A stretch of DNA of 64,000 nucleotides from Argopecten irradians. Taxonomy: Eukaryota > Mollusca > Bivalvia > Pectinida > Pectinidae. The notes below the pieces were generated by a model, which saw only the letters and a list, made by a program, of their open reading frames with translations, was not told where the DNA came from and searched no databases. A program made the position numbers and the translations under genes. This document shows, one piece after another, positions 50,327 to 62,444 of this stretch. Positions within the stretch are counted from its first letter, which is position 1; every line of letters starts with the position of its first letter. Location of the stretch: assembly GCF_041381155.1 (NCBI RefSeq), contig NC_091142.1, positions 41,651,604 through 41,715,603 of the forward strand. The letters are read 5' to 3'.

Positions 50327-51410
50327 TCACCAATGACACACACATTCACTAGGAGTTAGTAGTTTAACTGGTTGAGTGGGAGGTTTTGGAGACAGTTTAG
50401 CATCTTTGATTAGTTTGTTAGCTGAGTTATGGTGCCTATCCTTGTTGGGGATTAGGCGCGTATCCCTAGCACCTATTGTTAAAGTTGCCTCTACCCTTTT
50501 ATTTAGAGGACATTGCCTAGCATAGTGGCTGTACTCATTACAAATGCTACATATTACATGAAATGCAGGACATTCTTGTCTAATGGAACAGAACTTTACC
50601 ACAACCGCAAGGTCTGTTCTGCCTCGATTGATGTTTGTGTTGGTATCTCTGATGATCCCGATTCTGATGCTGATGGTGCTGCTGATGGTGCTGCTGATGG
50701 TGCTGTTGATGGTGCTGCTGCTGAGGTCGTCTGTGTTGTTGGTGATGATGAGGCTGGTGTTGATGTGACGGTTGGTACGACTGTTGAGTTTCTGCTGCTT
50801 GGCTGTTGCTCTGGACTGCATTTACTTGTACTGTTTCCAACTTTTCAATCTTTGACATCAGTGTTGAAAACATCTGCACCATTTCAGTTGAAGTTTGAGA
50901 GTCACACTCAAGTTCAGCGTTTGCTAAATCTATAGCATGTCGAAGGTCACAAAATGTCTTCGGTTCTCTTTAGGTAGCACACACCTTCGAAGTGATGGTA
51001 GTAGTCCCTGTACTATAATTAAAATTTTTTTGCCTCTTCAGGCATGCGCTGACCTAAAGCCTGCTTTTTCTGCACGCTGAAGGTAATCTTTTACTTTTTT
51101 CATCTTGTGTCTGCTTCAGAGACATGAATTTGATATTAATTTGTTTGTGATCAAAACGTTCATCGAACGCTGTCTTAAAGTCAGCAAGGTTGCTTACAGT
51201 TGTTTTTTCTGGTAGGCTGTTGTACCATACCTGAGCTGACCCTTGAAAAGTACATCCGAAATGCTGCAATTGCATCCTCCTCACTAACTTTGAGGAATCG
51301 TCTCCATGACTGCATTGTCCTCCACCATATTTCTTTTTGGATCTGTACCGTCAAACTTTGGTAGAGTTACACCAACACCTGACATGATAATAGGCTGCGT
51401 AGTCTGTAAT
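50327..51410 (-). pseudogene. Gypsy gag, frame-broken
   Basis: A VTLPKFDGTDP start-type motif is encoded near 51370; then W-R-x-F and the gag core QGSAQVWYNSLP (51284-51054 segment) appear in successive frames. The C-terminal part is Gln/His-rich (a CAC/CAG-like tract at about 50665-50720) and ends with a CCHC zinc knuckle, CSICNEYSHYARQC, near 50545. At least three frame changes occur in 1 kb. The gag would form the particle and bind RNA through the knuckle. Many changes are single-base and could be consensus errors, given the poor sequence just to the right. Confidence 0.8.
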
Positions 51411-51762
51411 GAATGTTTGTGTATGTTGGAGGTGGGGGGGTGGGCGGTTAGGATCTCTGCTGCCTCTGGCTTATTAGAAAGAACTGAAAACGCTTGATGA
51501 CGATTCTCGGACTATTAAGATAAGTTGATGTGGTTTTCTGTTGTGGCTGTGCGCTCCACTTTGTGTGAGAGAGTTTAGGTTGATGTTATGTCGGTACTGT
51601 AGTATCGATGCAGATTGAAGGGCGGACGGATGTTAACGACATATTGCTGTTGCTCCTTGTGTCGTATGAAGTTGTGGATACCGGTTGTTGTGGTTAATTA
51701 GGAGGGCCTGGTTTATTTACTGCGACACTCTCATAAGGAATCTAGAAGGAAACTCATCCAAG

Positions 51763-53135
51763 TTTTCAACGGGTTTAGTCGTTCTGAGTAAATTATAATA
51801 GAGAGAGCTGTGTTTCTAAGATTTTTCCTCTTTATTGTCCCTTGGTCAAGAGTGCTCAATTCAAAAGCACATTGCAATACAATGGAAAGATTAAATTGTT
51901 ACACTTATAAGTTTACAACACATCCAAGAAATAACATGCAGTACAGTTTACAATAAAAGGTTTACTACAACACTGAACACATTGATAATTTAGTTTAATA
52001 ATTTGGGGAAAATTAGCAAATAATCAATTATATGGTAGAACTCACTTGACAATGAGAGGGGTAATGAGAGAGTAAATTAATGATAATAGAAACGACAATA
52101 ATGATGAAAATAATCAGAATAATAAAGAAATTAGTAATCTTAAATTGTAATTCTATAAACTTTGACCTTTGTCGATAAGTTAATAAAATATATCTATACT
52201 GGAATTCAGCTTTAAGTACACTAATAAAGGGAAATTCCTATTTATAAATATATCTTCAATTTATGTAGCTTAATGTATATTATTTCATCATTTACAAACT
52301 CAAATGAGAATATTAATATAATTAACTCCATAAATTGTTATTGAATACTAGATAAACCAAAACTATACAATAACTGGCTATTAACTAATTAAAAAATGAT
52401 CTGTAAACACAATGTGTTTAAAAATCTAAATTTGGTAACTGAAGACTTAATTTACACAAGAGAAAATGATCAAACTGATCATGAACCAATGAATAGTTAC
52501 CACACTATGCTTAATATATAGAATATCTTGTAATTCTATGAGAGAATAGTTCTTCGAACAAGAATACAATAAAATATTAAGCGAATAATCCATTCGCACC
52601 TATAAATTCTCCAAAATGAGTAATTCTAGATATTTTATATACTTAGCTTAATTTCTGTTTATTTAGGATAAAGAACAATCAATATTTATATCCATTGATC
52701 AATTATGATACAATTATAATACATCTATTTCAATCAAAGAACTTTTGGTAATTATGATAAACATTTAAACATGAATCCTATCAGAAACATTGATTTTAAA
52801 TATAACAAGGGAGGTAACTGTTACTACATATTTGTTTTTTTAAACAGACTAAATTGATTCATATATAGAGTTAACCTTATTCAATTTAGGATGAATATGT
52901 TTGTTTACAGAAACAAGATCAAAATGCAAAACATATTCCTGAGCGAATGAATTATTTAGTAAAATCAAGCTTACACATAGACAACATATAAACAAACATT
53001 TCAAAATTATAAGATGGCGATGCCTCTTGTGCTTTCAGTGACATTATAGATCAAACCAAATTGATAGATAATAATAATATCAGATTTACAGAACAATTAC
53101 CTAGTCTATAAATGATATATCCAACCTTCAGCATG
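51763..53135 (-). repeat. 5' LTR of the Gypsy element (outer part missing)
   Basis: Aligns with 41091-42462 almost throughout but carries many single-base insertions, for example around 51786-51900. It breaks off at 53135 where A-rich filler begins, so U3 is not visible. The pattern of extra bases looks like uncorrected long-read consensus more than natural divergence. Confidence 0.85.
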
Positions 53136-54458
53136 TTGATGTTACTTTTTTTTTTTTTATTAATTTAAAAAAAAACAATAAAAAATTTTAATTAAAAATA
53201 TAAAAATAAAAAAATAAAAATTAAAAATAAAATAAAAAAAAAAAAAAAAATAATAAAAAAAAACCAAAATAAAAAAAAAAAAAAAAAAAATAATAATTTA
53301 ATATAAAAAAAATTAAAAATTAAAAAAAAAAAAAAAAAAAAAATAAAAAATAAAAAAAAAAAAATAAAAATAATAAAAAGTTTAGTATTATACAAAAAAA
53401 TTTAAAAAAAATTCTACTAAAACATTAGAAACATGCTTCTGAGCCCTATAGACTTTGATCAAACTACCTTACCTAAGCCTCGGGTTACGCGTGGTTATGG
53501 AGCTTGGGAGAGCAATAGTGCAGCCGGATAAGTTTATTTTAGTACTTTGTTTGTTGGATTGGGGCAAGCAAAACAACAAAAACCACTATGAGTCTGGGGG
53601 GGTGTGGTGTGGGTAAGAATTTTATGTAGCATGGAGGGGTAGTGGTGTGGGCGGGGATGATCGGGTGATAGGTTGGGGTCTGGGTCTATTATGAGCATGG
53701 TCTGATCTCATTCTGACGCAGAGGGGTGATAATCTGAGTCACCAGTGTAGGGCCATATTTATTTTTTACCCATGGGCAGGCTCATGAAGGGGTCCCCTTT
53801 GGGATGGTGTACACACGTGTGCCCTGAGGTTGTGCAAGAGGGGGCTCTCCATCGGCTATTGTCGGGTGAGGTGGGGGGGGGTTTTGTTGTAAAAGGGTGC
53901 AGTTGTTGGGAGGGAGGGCGGGAGGGGAGGGTGTGGCGGTTTTTTGGTTGTTGTTTGTGTTGTTTTGGTTTTTTTTTACTGCTCTCGGCGAGGTTCATGT
54001 CCTTCTAGGTAAGACAACCAAATTCTTGTTTCTGTCGCCATCATATTTACACCCCCCCCTCTGCCTCTCGGCTTGTTCTCGCTTACCTACCCACAGTGAA
54101 ATCTGATAGTTATGTTATGGCCACTTTCCATCATTTCTTCTGGATTATATGGATGTTTGGCAGGGGTTGCTACCCCCGATAGTCAACGTTGATCTTTGAT
54201 GTTCGGGATGGACAATTTTTGAGTCTTGGACGGCGGTTGGTGGAGGGGGGGGGTTCTTTGCGATTGATAGGTGAATTGTCGGAGTGATTGGGGGGTTTTT
54301 TCTTTTTTTTGTGACTGGTGTTCCGGTGGGTCACAAAAACTCATTTTGAGATGGAGCATCTGTGGCCCTCAGTGTTTAATGATTGTTGGCGGGATATTCA
54401 CTACAATCTTACATTAACGGTGGCCCGGGGCGGAGATCCCCCCCCCCCCCCCCCCCCC

Positions 54459-54492
<34 letters not shown>

Positions 54493-55062
54493 ATGGGTTC
54501 CCCCCCCCATTCACCTAATTTTTTTTTTTTTTATTTTTTTTATAAAAAAAAAAAAGAAAAAAAAATTTGTGTGCGCATGGGACCCCCGCCGAGCCCCGCC
54601 CCCCCCCTCCCCCCCCCCCCCCCCCATTTGTCGGACACCCCCGCCCCCCCCCCCGCCGCCCCCCGCCACCGCCCCCCCCCCCCCAACCCCCCCCCCACCC
54701 CCCCTAAATACCCCCCCCCCCCGCGGCCCCTGCCCCCCCTCCCCACCCCACCCCCCACTCTGCCCTACCCCCCCACCCCCCCCCGCCCCCCCCCCCCGCC
54801 CCCCCCCCCCCCATTTTACCCCCCCTCACCCCACCACGACCCCCCCCCCCCCCCCGCCCCCCCCACCCCAGGCCCCGCCCCCTCCCCGACCCCCCCCCCC
54901 GCCACCCCCTCCCGAACCCCCTAAACCACCCCCCGCCCCCCCCCCCCCCCCCCCCCCCCCCTCCCCCACCCCCCCCGCCCCCCTCCCCCCCCCCCCCCCC
55001 ACCCCCCCCCCCCCCCCCGTCACCCCCCCCCCCCCCCCCCCCCCCCCCCCCTGACCCCCCAG

Positions 55063-55100
<38 letters not shown>

Positions 55101-55101
55101 C

Positions 55102-55133
<32 letters not shown>

Positions 55134-55750
55134 CCCCCCCCCCCCCTCCCTCCCCCCACCCCCCCTCCCCCCCCGCCTACCCCACCCCCACTCCGCCCCC
55201 CCCCCCCGACCCGCCCGCCCCGCCCCCCCCTCCCCCCATTCCTCACATCCCCCCCCCCCCGTCCCCGCTCCACCGACCGATCCCCCCCCCCGCCCCCCCC
55301 CGCCCCCCCCCCCCTCCCCCACCCAACCTGCCGCTCCCCCCACCCGCCCCCCCCCCCCCCACCCTGCCCCCCCCCCCTAACAACCCCTCACTATGGAGAG
55401 CTAAAGCCCCGCCCCCCCACCCTCCCCCCCCCCGCCACCTCCTCCACCCGCCCCCCCCCGGAAAGAGTACGCCCCCCCCCCCTTAATTCCCTCCCCATCC
55501 CCGAAGAAAAGTTTGGGAAATTGATTGGGAAAATCCCGTGGGAAAGAAAAGCAACACCATCCCCCCCCCCCCCCCGCCCCAAAAAAAAATATTTTCCCCA
55601 CAAAATCCGAAATAGCCCCCCCGTCCCCCCCCCCAAAAACCGCCCCCCCCGCACCCCTCCTAAAAATCCCCCCACCCCCGTCCCAAAAATCATTCCAAAA
55701 AATTTCAAAAATTTCAAAAAGAATTTGTTCCACCTTAATTTTTACCCCCT
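53136..55750. other. Low-complexity poly-A and poly-C block, probably assembly artefact
   Basis: 53136-53410 is almost only A with scattered T; 53411-54420 is G/T-rich and partly low complexity; 54430-55480 is overwhelmingly C with isolated A, T and G; 55480-55750 mixes C-runs and A-runs. The Gypsy LTR is cut at the left edge and a LINE starts at the right. Long Pro-rich or Gly-rich open frames here are consequences of the composition and are not genes. Confidence 0.8.
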
Positions 55751-55763
55751 CCCCCTCCAATAG

Positions 55764-58448
55764 TGAAAGTTACACAATAGGCCTTTCGAGATACCAGAAT
55801 TGCTCGAGTCCCTTGAGAAATCAAAGGACTCGGCAGCTGGACAGACGAAATTCCATATATGTTTTTAAAACAATTACCAGACTCTTCACTAAAATGTCTT
55901 TTTAACTATATTTAATCAAGTTTTACTCTTCTGGCAAAATTTCCGAGTCTTGGAAGGAATCTACTATTATACCCCTTCCGAAGCCCGGGAAAGATGCTAC
56001 AAAAAAAAAAAAAATCGATGCCAATAACTATCGTCCTATTTCATTGACGAGTTGTATTTGTAAAACTCTAGAACGTATGATAAATACTAGATTAGTTTGG
56101 TTCCTTCAATCAAACAATATTTTAAGTTCTTTGCAAAGCGGCTTTAGAAACCGCAGGGGGAACGGTAGACCACTTAGTTTAGAATACATTTATACGAGAA
56201 GCCTTTGCCAAGAGAGAACATCTTGTGGCCGTATTCTTTGACCTTGAAAAAGGCATACGACACAACTTGGCAAATATATATCTCCATGATATCGGTAAAC
56301 GTGGTAATTTGCCAAAGTTTATATCAAATTTTATATCTGACATGGCATTTCAAAGTTCGAACGGGTTCAATTTATTCTCAGAAACAGAAACGCAGGAGAT
56401 GGGGCGTCCCTCAGGGTGGTATCCTGTCCGTCCACACTTTTTGGACTAAAAATTAACAGCATAACTAAATGTCTTGGCCAATCTACGGAAGGGCCTCTAT
56501 TTGTGGATGATTTCTTGATCTATTACAGATCAAAATCATGCACACTATAGAACGACAACTACAACAATGTTTAGGCAAATTACAAAATTGGGCTGACGAA
56601 AATGGCTTCAGATTTTCAAGATCAAAAACTGTCTGTATGCACTTCTGTCAAAAACGAAAACCACACAATGATCCTGACCTCGCACTCAATGGAATTAAAA
56701 TTCCATTAGTTGAACAAACTAAATTTCTTGGACTAATATTTGATTCGAAACTGTCCTTTGTTCCACATATCAAACATCTGAAGGATAAGTGCTCGAAGGC
56801 GCTGAACATTCTACGAGTTCTTTCCTAGTCTGATTGGGGTGCAGACCGTGAAATGCTTCTACGTATCTATCGGGCACTTATTAGATCAAAACTTGACTAC
56901 GGCTCTATTGTCTATGGATCGGCTCGCAGCTCCTATCTACAGATGCTTGACCCTATACAGAATCAGGGACTGCGTCTCGCACTTGGAGCTTTTCGAACAA
57001 CACCTGTGAAGAGTCTCCATGTGGAAGCTAATGAGCCATCTCTAGACGATCGTCGAAAGAAATTATCCTTACAGTATGCTGCTCAACTGAAATTCAACCC
57101 CGAAAATCCCGCATTTAACCTTGTATTCAATCCACAACATCAAGAAATATTTACAAAAAATCAAAAGCTCATACCAACATTTGGCATCAGAATTTCAAAA
57201 TTTTTGCTGGAACTAAATATAAATTTCGACACCATTGACGAGTACACAGTATCGGATGTACCACCATGGCTCATTCAAACACCTGATATCAATTTATCTC
57301 TACATGAGAGGGCAAAATCCAGTGCATTACCCGAAGAACACAAATCCTCCTTTCGGGAGTGCATTAGGGCTTTCCCTGACCATGTTCAGATCTACACTGA
57401 CGAATCAAAAGATGGTGATAATGTTGCGGCAGCATGCTGTACATCTAATCACTGCTCCTCTATCCGACTCCCGGATGTTGCCTCCATTTTCTCTGCGGAA
57501 GCATGTGCTATCGGTCTGGCGCTTGACCATACCGAAGAACACCGAATTGAAAAGACAATCATCTGTTCAGACTCTCTTTCGGTTCTTCAGGCTTTGAAAT
57601 CAAGAAGCCCTAGAAATACTCTAATCCAAAATCTTTTAATCCGAACATTCCGATTATCTTCTAAAACTCAAATTACTTATCTCTGGATTCCCAGTCATGT
57701 GGGTATAAAGGGGAATGAACAGGCTGATAAAGCAGCTAAGACTGCTCTTCGCCTAGCACAAACATATATGAAACTACCATACACCGACATCAAACCTTCA
57801 ATTCAGTCAGCCATCAAACACCATTGGCAACAAAGGTGGTCTACCGGAACAAACAATAAACCGTTTAAAATTCAACCTACACTTAATCCTAAACTGTCCA
57901 GTCGGAGAGACCGCAGAGAGGAAGTTGTTCTCTCTCGGCTCCGAACTGGACACACATATTTTACACATTCCTATCTATTGAAAGGGGAGGATCCTCCTAC
58001 ATGCCATGCATGAGATTCTCCTCTCACAGTGGAGCATATTTTATTGATTTTAAACACATACGAGATAAATACTACGATGTCTCCGACATGTACACTTTGT
58101 TTCATGCCGTGAGACATAATCGTATTTTTAATTATCTCAAAGAGATCGGTATTTTAAGCAAAATATGAACGCTTTCTCATTATACATCGTATCAACACAA
58201 CATTTCATCGTTTCATCAACTTTGTGCATGAGTTTTCTCATGTGTTTTAGCTAAAACTATTTTATCCCATGCAAACCTTTTTTTTATCAAATAAACGTTT
58301 ACAATCTGTGTTTTTACTCCTTACCTGCCTTTTCTTACCCTGATCTTTTATCCTGAAAATAATGCATGATTTGTAGTTTGGCCCTAAATGACCTTAGTTG
58401 TCGATGGGCCGTAAAACTCAAACAAACAAACAAAAACAAACAAACGCT
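55764..58448 (+). mobile_element. LINE with RT and RNase H (I-superfamily-like), decayed
   Basis: The left part is lost in the low-quality block. RT blocks are followed by RNase H and a terminal Cys-containing motif. The tail is GGCCCTAAATGACCTTAGTT ... GTCGATGGGCCGTAAAACTC followed by (CAAA)n-like repeats to about 58448, a 3' end frequent among mollusc LINEs to my knowledge. An A run at about 56001-56014 and several frame breaks mark the copy as inactive or misread. Confidence 0.8.
55990..58050 (+). pseudogene. LINE ORF2: reverse transcriptase and RNase H
   Basis: Segments in order: NYRPISLTS (from about 56028), LERMI and LQSGFR (56044-56241), AVFFDLEKAYDT (about 56225), GVPQGGILS (56205-56456 frame), FVDD (56500-56511), then QTKFLGLIFDSKLSF (56538-56828) ending at an in-frame TAG (about 56826), and a 386-codon frame 56853-58013. 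That frame carries RNase H residues D183, E216, D240, H282 and the GNEQADKAA helix. It stops at a TGA within a C-H-A-[stop]-D-S-P-L-T-V-E-H-I context where the family normally has a second Cys. Gene function would be target-primed reverse transcription. Confidence 0.85.
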
Positions 58449-58469
58449 ACAAAGTAGATCTCGACAACG

Positions 58470-58790
58470 CTTTCCCAAAGCTGTCAATTTTCAACGGCAT
58501 GTTCTATTTTCAATGGCATTCGGAGTCAGTTTTCAATGTTAAAAAAATACCCGACAACAATTTTTAAAGGAGGTCCATTTTCAACGTTTCAGTTCCGGTT
58601 CCAACTGACTAACATTGTTATGAGGTTAGTTTTCAACAGGGTCCATTTTCAACGGATCTATGTGTAAAATGCGCTTAAATATCAGTATACAACAGCATTT
58701 CGGGTCATCATTCAACGTTGAAAAAAGACCTGAGGTCAGTTTTCATCGAGGGTCCATTTTCAACCCAATTCTGGATTTGGTTCCAAGTTT
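58470..58790. repeat. Degenerate short repeats of a TCCATTTTCAACG-type motif
   Basis: About ten variants of (T)CCATTTTCAACG or CAGTTTTCAATG occur at irregular 20-45-base spacing. The ORF 58660-58863 spans them and is not a gene. Confidence 0.55.
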
Positions 58791-58909
58791 TGATCTCGCC
58801 ACTGATTATGATTTGGTGTACATGGAGGGATTCGCATGCACCCTCCCTACACCAAACCTCTGAACCAATATTTTTTTTTTCTGAACCCCGATGACCCCTT
58901 GATAACCTT

Positions 58910-60211
58910 GTGATATAGCCTCTGCTATATCTGTAGTTTATGCTGTGCTGTGGACTCTGCTATCTCTGTGGTTTATGCTGTTCGGAGCACTCTGCTATCT
59001 CTGTGGTTCATGCTGTTCGAAACACTCTGCTATCACTGTGGTTTAGGTCATGTTGTAGACTCTGCTATCTCCGTAGTTTAGGCTGTGCTGTAGACTCTGC
59101 TATCTCTGTGATATAGGCTGTGATGTAGACTCTGCTATCTCTGTGGTTAAGGCTGTGCTGTAGACTCTGCTATATCTGTGGTATAGGCTGTTCGGAACAC
59201 TCTGCTATCACTGTGGTTTAGGTCATGTTGTAGAATCTGCTATCTCCGTAGTTTAGGCTGTGATGTAGACTCTGCTATCACTGTGGTATAGGCTGTTCGG
59301 AACACTCTGCTATCTCTGTGGTTTAGGTCATGTTGTAGACTCTGCTATCTCTGTGGTATAGGCTGTTCGGAACACTCTTCTATCTCTGTGGTTTAGGTCA
59401 TGTTGTAGACTCTGCTATCTCCGTAGTTTAGGCTGTGATGTAGACTCTGCTATCTCTGTGGTATGGGCTTTTGCTGTAGACTCTGCTATCTCTGTGGTTT
59501 AGGCTGTGAAATAGGCTCTGCTATACATGTAACTGTGTTTTTTGGCTGTGCGGTACACTTTGCTATAACTGTGGTTTAGGCTGTGCTGTAGACTCTGCTA
59601 TATCTGGTTTAGGCTGTGCTGTGGACTCTGCTATCTGTGTTGTTAAGGTTGTGATGAAGACTCTGCTACCTTGTGGTTTAAGTTGTACTGTAGACTCAAC
59701 TATCTCTGTTGTTTAGGCTGTACTGTAGACTCTGCTATCTCTGTGGTTTATGCTGTTCGGAACACTCTGCTATCTCTGTGGTATAGGTCATGTTGTAGAC
59801 TCTGCTATCTCCGTAGTTTAGGCTGTGTTGTAGACTCAACTATCTCTGTGGTTTAGGCTGTACTATAGACTCTGCTATCCCTGTGGTTTAGGCTGTGCTC
59901 TATAGACTCTCCTATCACTATGGTTCAGGCTGTGCTGTAGACTCTGCTATCTCTGTGGTATAGGCTGTTCGGAACACTCAGTTATCTCTGTGTTTTAGGT
60001 TGTTCGGAAAACTCTGCAATCTCTGAGGATTTGGCTGTACTGTAGACTCCGCTATTTTTGTGGTTTAGGCTGTGCTGTAGACTCTGCTATCTCTGCGGTT
60101 TTGGCTGTGCTGTAGACTCTGTTATAACGGTGGTTTAGGCTGATCTGTAGACTCTGCTATCCAGTTTGTGGTTTTGGCTATGCTGTAAAATCTGCCATCA
60201 CTGTGGTTTAG
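58910..60211 (+). repeat. Minisatellite, about 35-bp units, about 36 copies
   Basis: The unit is close to GCTGTGCTGTAGACTCTGCT + ATCTCTGTGGTTTAG. Variants alternate: a TTCGGAACACTC type, a TCATGTTGTAGACTC type ending CCGTAGTTTAG, and the basic type. The order TTCGGAACA unit, TCATGTT unit, TG(A/C)TGTAG unit recurs near 58980, 59190, 59290-59440 and 59750, which shows higher-order amplification. The last unit, ending GTGGTTTAG at 60211, abuts a probable exon. Confidence 0.92.
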
Positions 60212-60322
60212 TCTCTGATGATCTACCAGAGAAGCAGAAGTATATCAAGTCTCTGGCCATCAAAGTTGCCCACATGATAGTACACGGAAGTGTAATTCTA
60301 AGACAGATTAACAAGCATGAAG
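60212..60322 (+). CDS. Probable isolated coding exon of an unidentified gene
   Basis: A TTTAG acceptor (to 60211) and a GAAG|GTATAT donor (60323) bound a 111-bp stretch open in one frame (phase 1 at both ends). It reads as a credible helical peptide beginning S-D-D-L-P-E-K-Q-K-Y and containing KSLAIKVAHMIVHG and ends RQINKHE; the two other frames contain stops. The family was not recognised and no neighbouring exons were found. The acceptor is contributed by the last minisatellite unit. It could be a chance open frame, but composition and splice sites argue for coding. Confidence 0.4.
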
Positions 60323-62140
60323 GTATATATAGAATGAATTAAGAAACCATAGAAACAAGATGTTTTCCTATTTTTTTTATTTTGAAGAAATTTTGCATAA
60401 ATACAAAGAGCATAGACATATGACATTAACATAAATATATTTTTTAAATCTAAATAGTCATATGCATTTATGTACTTCTCTGTTCTCTAATAGTGTAGAT
60501 AGATAATGCTGTTAGATATAATGCACTCCAAAGGTATTACTTGAAATGACAAAGTTTACTCTATCTATATACATAACATATAACATTAACATATGTTAAT
60601 TGTATATAATACTTAGTTATCAGTTTTTCGAGTTTCCTTTATGATATATAAATATATATACAATGAACATATATGATCATATATAATCATTCAAATAAAT
60701 TTAGTCCTAAATGAAAAGGAGCCAGGAATAAAAACCAAGAAACTAGTTGCCGTGTAAACAAAGGGCTTTACAGTATCATGTAGTTCCTATGCAGTATGAT
60801 CGTATTTTTGAATTTAGATTCAAAGATTAAAGACATTTGTAATTTGCCAGTTACTCATTTTTAAAAAAGCAAGATAAAATACTAAGTAAAAAGGAAAAAG
60901 AGAAAAGAAGAGAATAGAGAGAACGAAGTGGCAATGGACTGACGAAGTTCATCATTCTCAATGAGATTCATAATATCATATGTAAATCAGATTTTAGATA
61001 CCACACAAAGATCATGACTATTTCCAAAGGCCCTACAGAGGCCACATGGAGGGATATGGTGGATACAAGTAGACAATCATGTAAACAGAAACTCGTGAAA
61101 CTGGCATATACCTGCGAAATAGGCACACATCAATGAAAAGTCATAAGCAACGGACTCAGGTTAGATGCGACACAATTGCAGACAGAGAAAATCCCCTTTA
61201 CAATGATTCCCGCAATGAATTACTCCAAAACCTAAATAGGTACACTAATACACATACTCATATAAGTATTGACACATTTCTATACGGATGTCCTGATTGT
61301 GGTATAAATACAAATAGATAAATACTTAAAGATATTTATGTATTCATAGGAATGTCTCAACGTTTTAATTTGCATAAGCTAGAGTAAGCCTTTATATTGA
61401 CCTTTGGACTTATTCATAGAATATTTTTCATATCAATTAAGAATATGTAATTTTGTAAAATCCTTGAAATAGTTGGAAACTAGTTGGGCAGCATTGCTGT
61501 GTTTCTGTGTTAAAAACTGATTTTCATTTATGTAGTTTATGATTCTTTACAACAGTTAATGAGTTATCATATTATCATATTTCTAAAATAAAATATTGAA
61601 CTATGTATATTTCAAACAATAACAGTTTGGATGGTTATTACCTGTGTAATATTGTACATGGACTTTTGATTAATCCACCTAACTGTATATTATCCCATAA
61701 AAATGTTTTGTCTCATATATACATATTCAATATGATACATTATATATATATATATATATTGATATTATGATCACTATATCCTCATGTTTAGATTATAATT
61801 GTGTGTAAGGTGTGTGTTATGGTGTGTCTTTCTGTGTTAAACCTGAGTTACCTCCCCTGAATGTTATTATATTTTTTTCATTTCAAAAATATTAATGTAA
61901 CAATATATGTATAGATATTATAACTGATTTATATATAAACACTCCATCCACCAATGGAGGTAACTTATATAGGCCTAGCCTGTTGTTCCATCCTATTGAC
62001 TGTACCATCAATATGTCAATAAAATTTGTTGAAATGAAAAAAATGCAGACAGAGTAAAAAATGTGCATCTGTCTGTCGACGATTGTCAGAATGTTAGATA
62101 ACTTTTTATTATGAGGTGTTATATAGTGAATCTATACAGA
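60323..62140. other. AT-rich spacer, no gene recognised
   Basis: Contains a (TA)n tract at about 61739-61759. GTCAATAAAATTTGTTGAAATG plus an A-rich end at about 62013-62043 looks like the polyadenylated 3' end of a transcript or retroelement, but no body was identified to its left. Confidence 0.4.
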
Positions 62141-62276
62141 GAAAGACTTAGAGCGGACGGCAACACCACCAGCTGCCAAACGAGTGATCGTCTTGTGATC
62201 GTTGACAAAATGCCAGCACACATACCGCCATATCGTCACTTACAGGCCTAAAGAGACATACACATATAAAAACAAA

Positions 62277-62444
62277 ATGCTGAACTGCACTAAATGCCTA
62301 AGTGAGGTACGCACTTTTCGTCAATGTCCTAATGACTGGCTATGTAGAGATTGTGGAGTATCTGGACATAAGCTTTCTGATTGCTCCAAACCTATTCTAT
62401 CAGACCGAGAAGATCTTGGTAACACAGACAAAGTCATAAAATAA
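62277..62444 (+). pseudogene. LINE ORF1 fragment with CCHC zinc knuckle
   Basis: From ATG 62277 the frame encodes a CTKC pair and then WLCRDCGVSGHKLSDC, a C-x2-C-x4-H-x4-C knuckle, then stops after 55 codons. Such knuckles bind nucleic acid in LINE ORF1 and gag proteins. The rest of ORF1 is not recognisable. Confidence 0.55.

Larger units (their letters stand above)
41091..53135 (-). mobile_element. Ty3/Gypsy LTR retrotransposon with an env-like gene
   Basis: About 12 kb read on the minus strand: 5' LTR (51763-53135, outer part lost in unreliable sequence), gag (about 51410-50327), protease, RT, RNase H and integrase (about 50300-46458), env-like gene (46123-43715), a purine tract GCAGGAGGGA at about 43374-43384, and 3' LTR (43373-41091). 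Pol order PR-RT-RH-IN places it in Ty3/Gypsy. Catalytic motifs are preserved and breaks are mostly single-base changes in short runs, so the insertion is young or the breaks are consensus errors. The primer-binding site could not be matched to a specific tRNA. Confidence 0.9.

Noticed and set aside
50513..50935. Plus-strand frame of 140 codons with Ala-Asp-Gly repeats
   Set aside because: It is antisense to the Gln/His-rich part of the Gypsy gag.
54318..55905. Long proline-rich and glycine-rich open frames on both strands
   Set aside because: They arise from near-pure C runs in a block that looks like failed consensus.
59671..59856. 61-codon Cys-rich frame
   Set aside because: It is a reading of the minisatellite.
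58910..60211. CRISPR array
   Set aside because: Units are contiguous variants of one sequence without unique spacers, in a eukaryotic context.
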